Positions 62,957 through 64,000 of a DNA stretch of 64,000 nt are shown in pieces. How positions within the stretch are numbered: position 1 is the stretch's first letter; each line of letters starts with the position of its first letter. The stretch is from Nocardioides salarius (GTDB lineage: Bacteria; Actinomycetota; Actinomycetes; Propionibacteriales; Nocardioidaceae), in contig NZ_JAFBBZ010000001.1 in the NCBI RefSeq assembly GCF_016907435.1, forward strand, positions 4,154,001-4,218,000, written 5' to 3'. Below the pieces are notes generated by a model. The model was not told the origin of the DNA. It saw only the letters and a list, made by a program, of their open reading frames with translations, and ran no database searches. Made by a program: the position numbers and the translations under genes.

Positions 62957-64000
62957 GCTCGATCCGCGAGTTCGGGCTGTGCCAATACAGCCCCCCACAT
63001 GCCGACGACGGTCTCCTCGTTGTGCCGTTCCCGGATCCGCTGGACCATGCCAATCCGCATGTCGACGGAGTCCTCCCTGGCAAGGTGGGCGACTAAGTGG
63101 TGATCAAAGTCGTGAAAGTTGGTCAGCCATGCAACGGCTGGATAGTCCTGAAGCAATTCTCGGCACTCGGGGATGTCACTGGCAATGATCCATTGGCCGC
63201 GAGATGCTGCCTCTAGTAGTGAGTTGGGTGAGCCCTCACGCGTTGACAGATGCAAGAACACACTGGCGACCGCAATGTCGCGATGCATCCCATTGGTAGG
63301 TTGAAGGAGCCTGACACGATCGTCCAGTGAGTCGCAAAATTGGTCGTACATCGTGAGGTTCCCGAAGGACGGGACCGGTTGAGCAACGACGACTAGGCCC
63401 TTCCGAGCGGCGCGATTTAGGCAGGCAGCCAATTGCTCCGGCTGCTTTCGAGCCTCAACACGGCCAGCCCATGCCAGGTCCGCCCTTCGGGGGCTCGCCA
63501 GATCTTCGTCGTGCCCCTTTACCTCTTCATCCAACAGAAGGTTCGGAACGACCGACACCGGTACTCCTGGAACAGCACTTCGGGTCATGACGGCCGACGC
63601 GTTGCCATTGGCAACTATTCGGTCGAACGCGCTTGCGGCTTTGCCCGGATGTTCAACCAGATTTCGACTTGCGTGGTCAGCGGTGGGAGTCCTCCAGATG
63701 CTGTGACCACCTCGTTTCCGGAACTCGGAAGCGGCGGCGAGCTGTTGGAGACCCGTTCCGGGGCCGAGCGACGCGAAGAGGATAGGACCGTGTTCGGGGT
63801 CAAGGCGAAGGGTGCGTCGTTGGACGCCATCCGCCCATTCCACCAGTGAGGCTCCCGAGCGGGTAATTGCCTGATGCTTGATGTCAGGCGGCGTGAGCTC
63901 GGAGGTGTCAATATGTACGATCCACGATCGCCGACTCAGCGCAGTCGTGATTCGGTATAGAGCTCGCTCCATCCCGCCGATATGGGGAACGAAGAACGGC
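62953..64000 (-). CDS. Glycosyltransferase family 4 protein, N-terminus beyond window (partial)
   Basis: The frame is open at 64000 and reads PFFVPHIGGMERALYRITTAL at the window edge, the usual GT4 acceptor-domain start, so only some N-terminal residues are missing. The C-terminal domain has DLAWAGRVEARKQPEQLAACL and the nucleotide-sugar site LHLSTREGSPNSLLEAASRGQWIIASDIPE with the E-x7-E pattern. It transfers a sugar from an activated donor with retention. It is coupled by ATGA to the GHMP-like gene. The internal ATG at 63972 is not the start. Confidence 0.85.
   Translation of the reverse strand, partial: PFFVPHIGGMERALYRITTALSRRSWIVHIDTSELTPPDIKHQAITRSGASLVEWADGVQRRTLRLDPEHGPILFASLGPGTGLQQLAAASEFRKRGGHSIWRTPTADHASRNLVEHPGKAASAFDRIVANGNASAVMTRSAVPGVPVSVVPNLLLDEEVKGHDEDLASPRRADLAWAGRVEARKQPEQLAACLNRAARKGLVVVAQPVPSFGNLTMYDQFCDSLDDRVRLLQPTNGMHRDIAVASVFLHLSTREGSPNSLLEAASRGQWIIASDIPECRELLQDYPAVAWLTNFHDFDHHLVAHLAREDSVDMRIGMVQRIRERHNEETVVGMWGAVLAQPELADRA

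Overview
This is a high-GC actinobacterial chromosome segment, most likely from a Nocardioides-type organism. That placement is my inference from base composition, from the many actinobacteria-only families (DUF4192, DUF4193, DUF4235, DUF3093, DUF3710, DUF3159, DUF5998, DUF7455, SepH) and from gene order. Many genes look leaderless: a TANNNT hexamer sits 6-8 nt before the start codon.

Bases 1-47,122 are a dense core region. It opens with the 3' end of a 5-oxoprolinase-type carboxyltransferase, dinB, a glutamate-cysteine ligase-like gene, a universal stress protein, tpx and two membrane transporters. The housekeeping block follows: the principal sigma factor (10,660-12,153), a zinc-ribbon protein, a type II topoisomerase B subunit (ParE-like), a NagZ-like lipoprotein, and a minus-strand operon parC - lprG - P55-type exporter. 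A protein acetyltransferase/acyl-CoA synthetase fusion, thymidine kinase, a fatty-acyl reductase, the division protein SepH and ferrochelatase come next. From 37,967 to 47,122 the order inositol monophosphatase, DUF4193, DUF3093, dut, DUF3710, OB-fold, DUF3159, two TrkA proteins, APC permease, TrmA-type methyltransferase matches the suhB-Rv2689c block of Mycobacterium tuberculosis as I remember it.

Bases about 47,123-56,800 are an integrated conjugative or mobilisable element entering next to the methyltransferase 3' end. It has a tyrosine integrase, an excisionase-like HTH protein, three unknown proteins, an SSB, a VirD4/TraD-type coupling ATPase, and an ArdC-type antirestriction protein with an HExxH site. 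No relaxase is visible. A 1,129-bp IS481-family element lies between two of its genes.

Bases 56,792-60,478 hold a nested transposon: an IS3-family element split inside orfB by an IS21-family element. Both target duplications are exact, and removing the IS21 element would restore the IS3 reading frame. The IS21 istA is triply broken while istB is intact.

Bases 60,479-64,000 have visibly lower GC and carry cargo: a P-loop kinase-like gene, then a tightly overlapping minus-strand operon of a GT4 glycosyltransferase (open at the window edge), a GHMP-kinase/beta-RFAP-synthase-like protein and a nucleotide-sugar dehydrogenase lacking its C-terminal domain. This combination is unfamiliar to me and is the best candidate for an undescribed pathway. 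The right end of the mobile element is not in the window.
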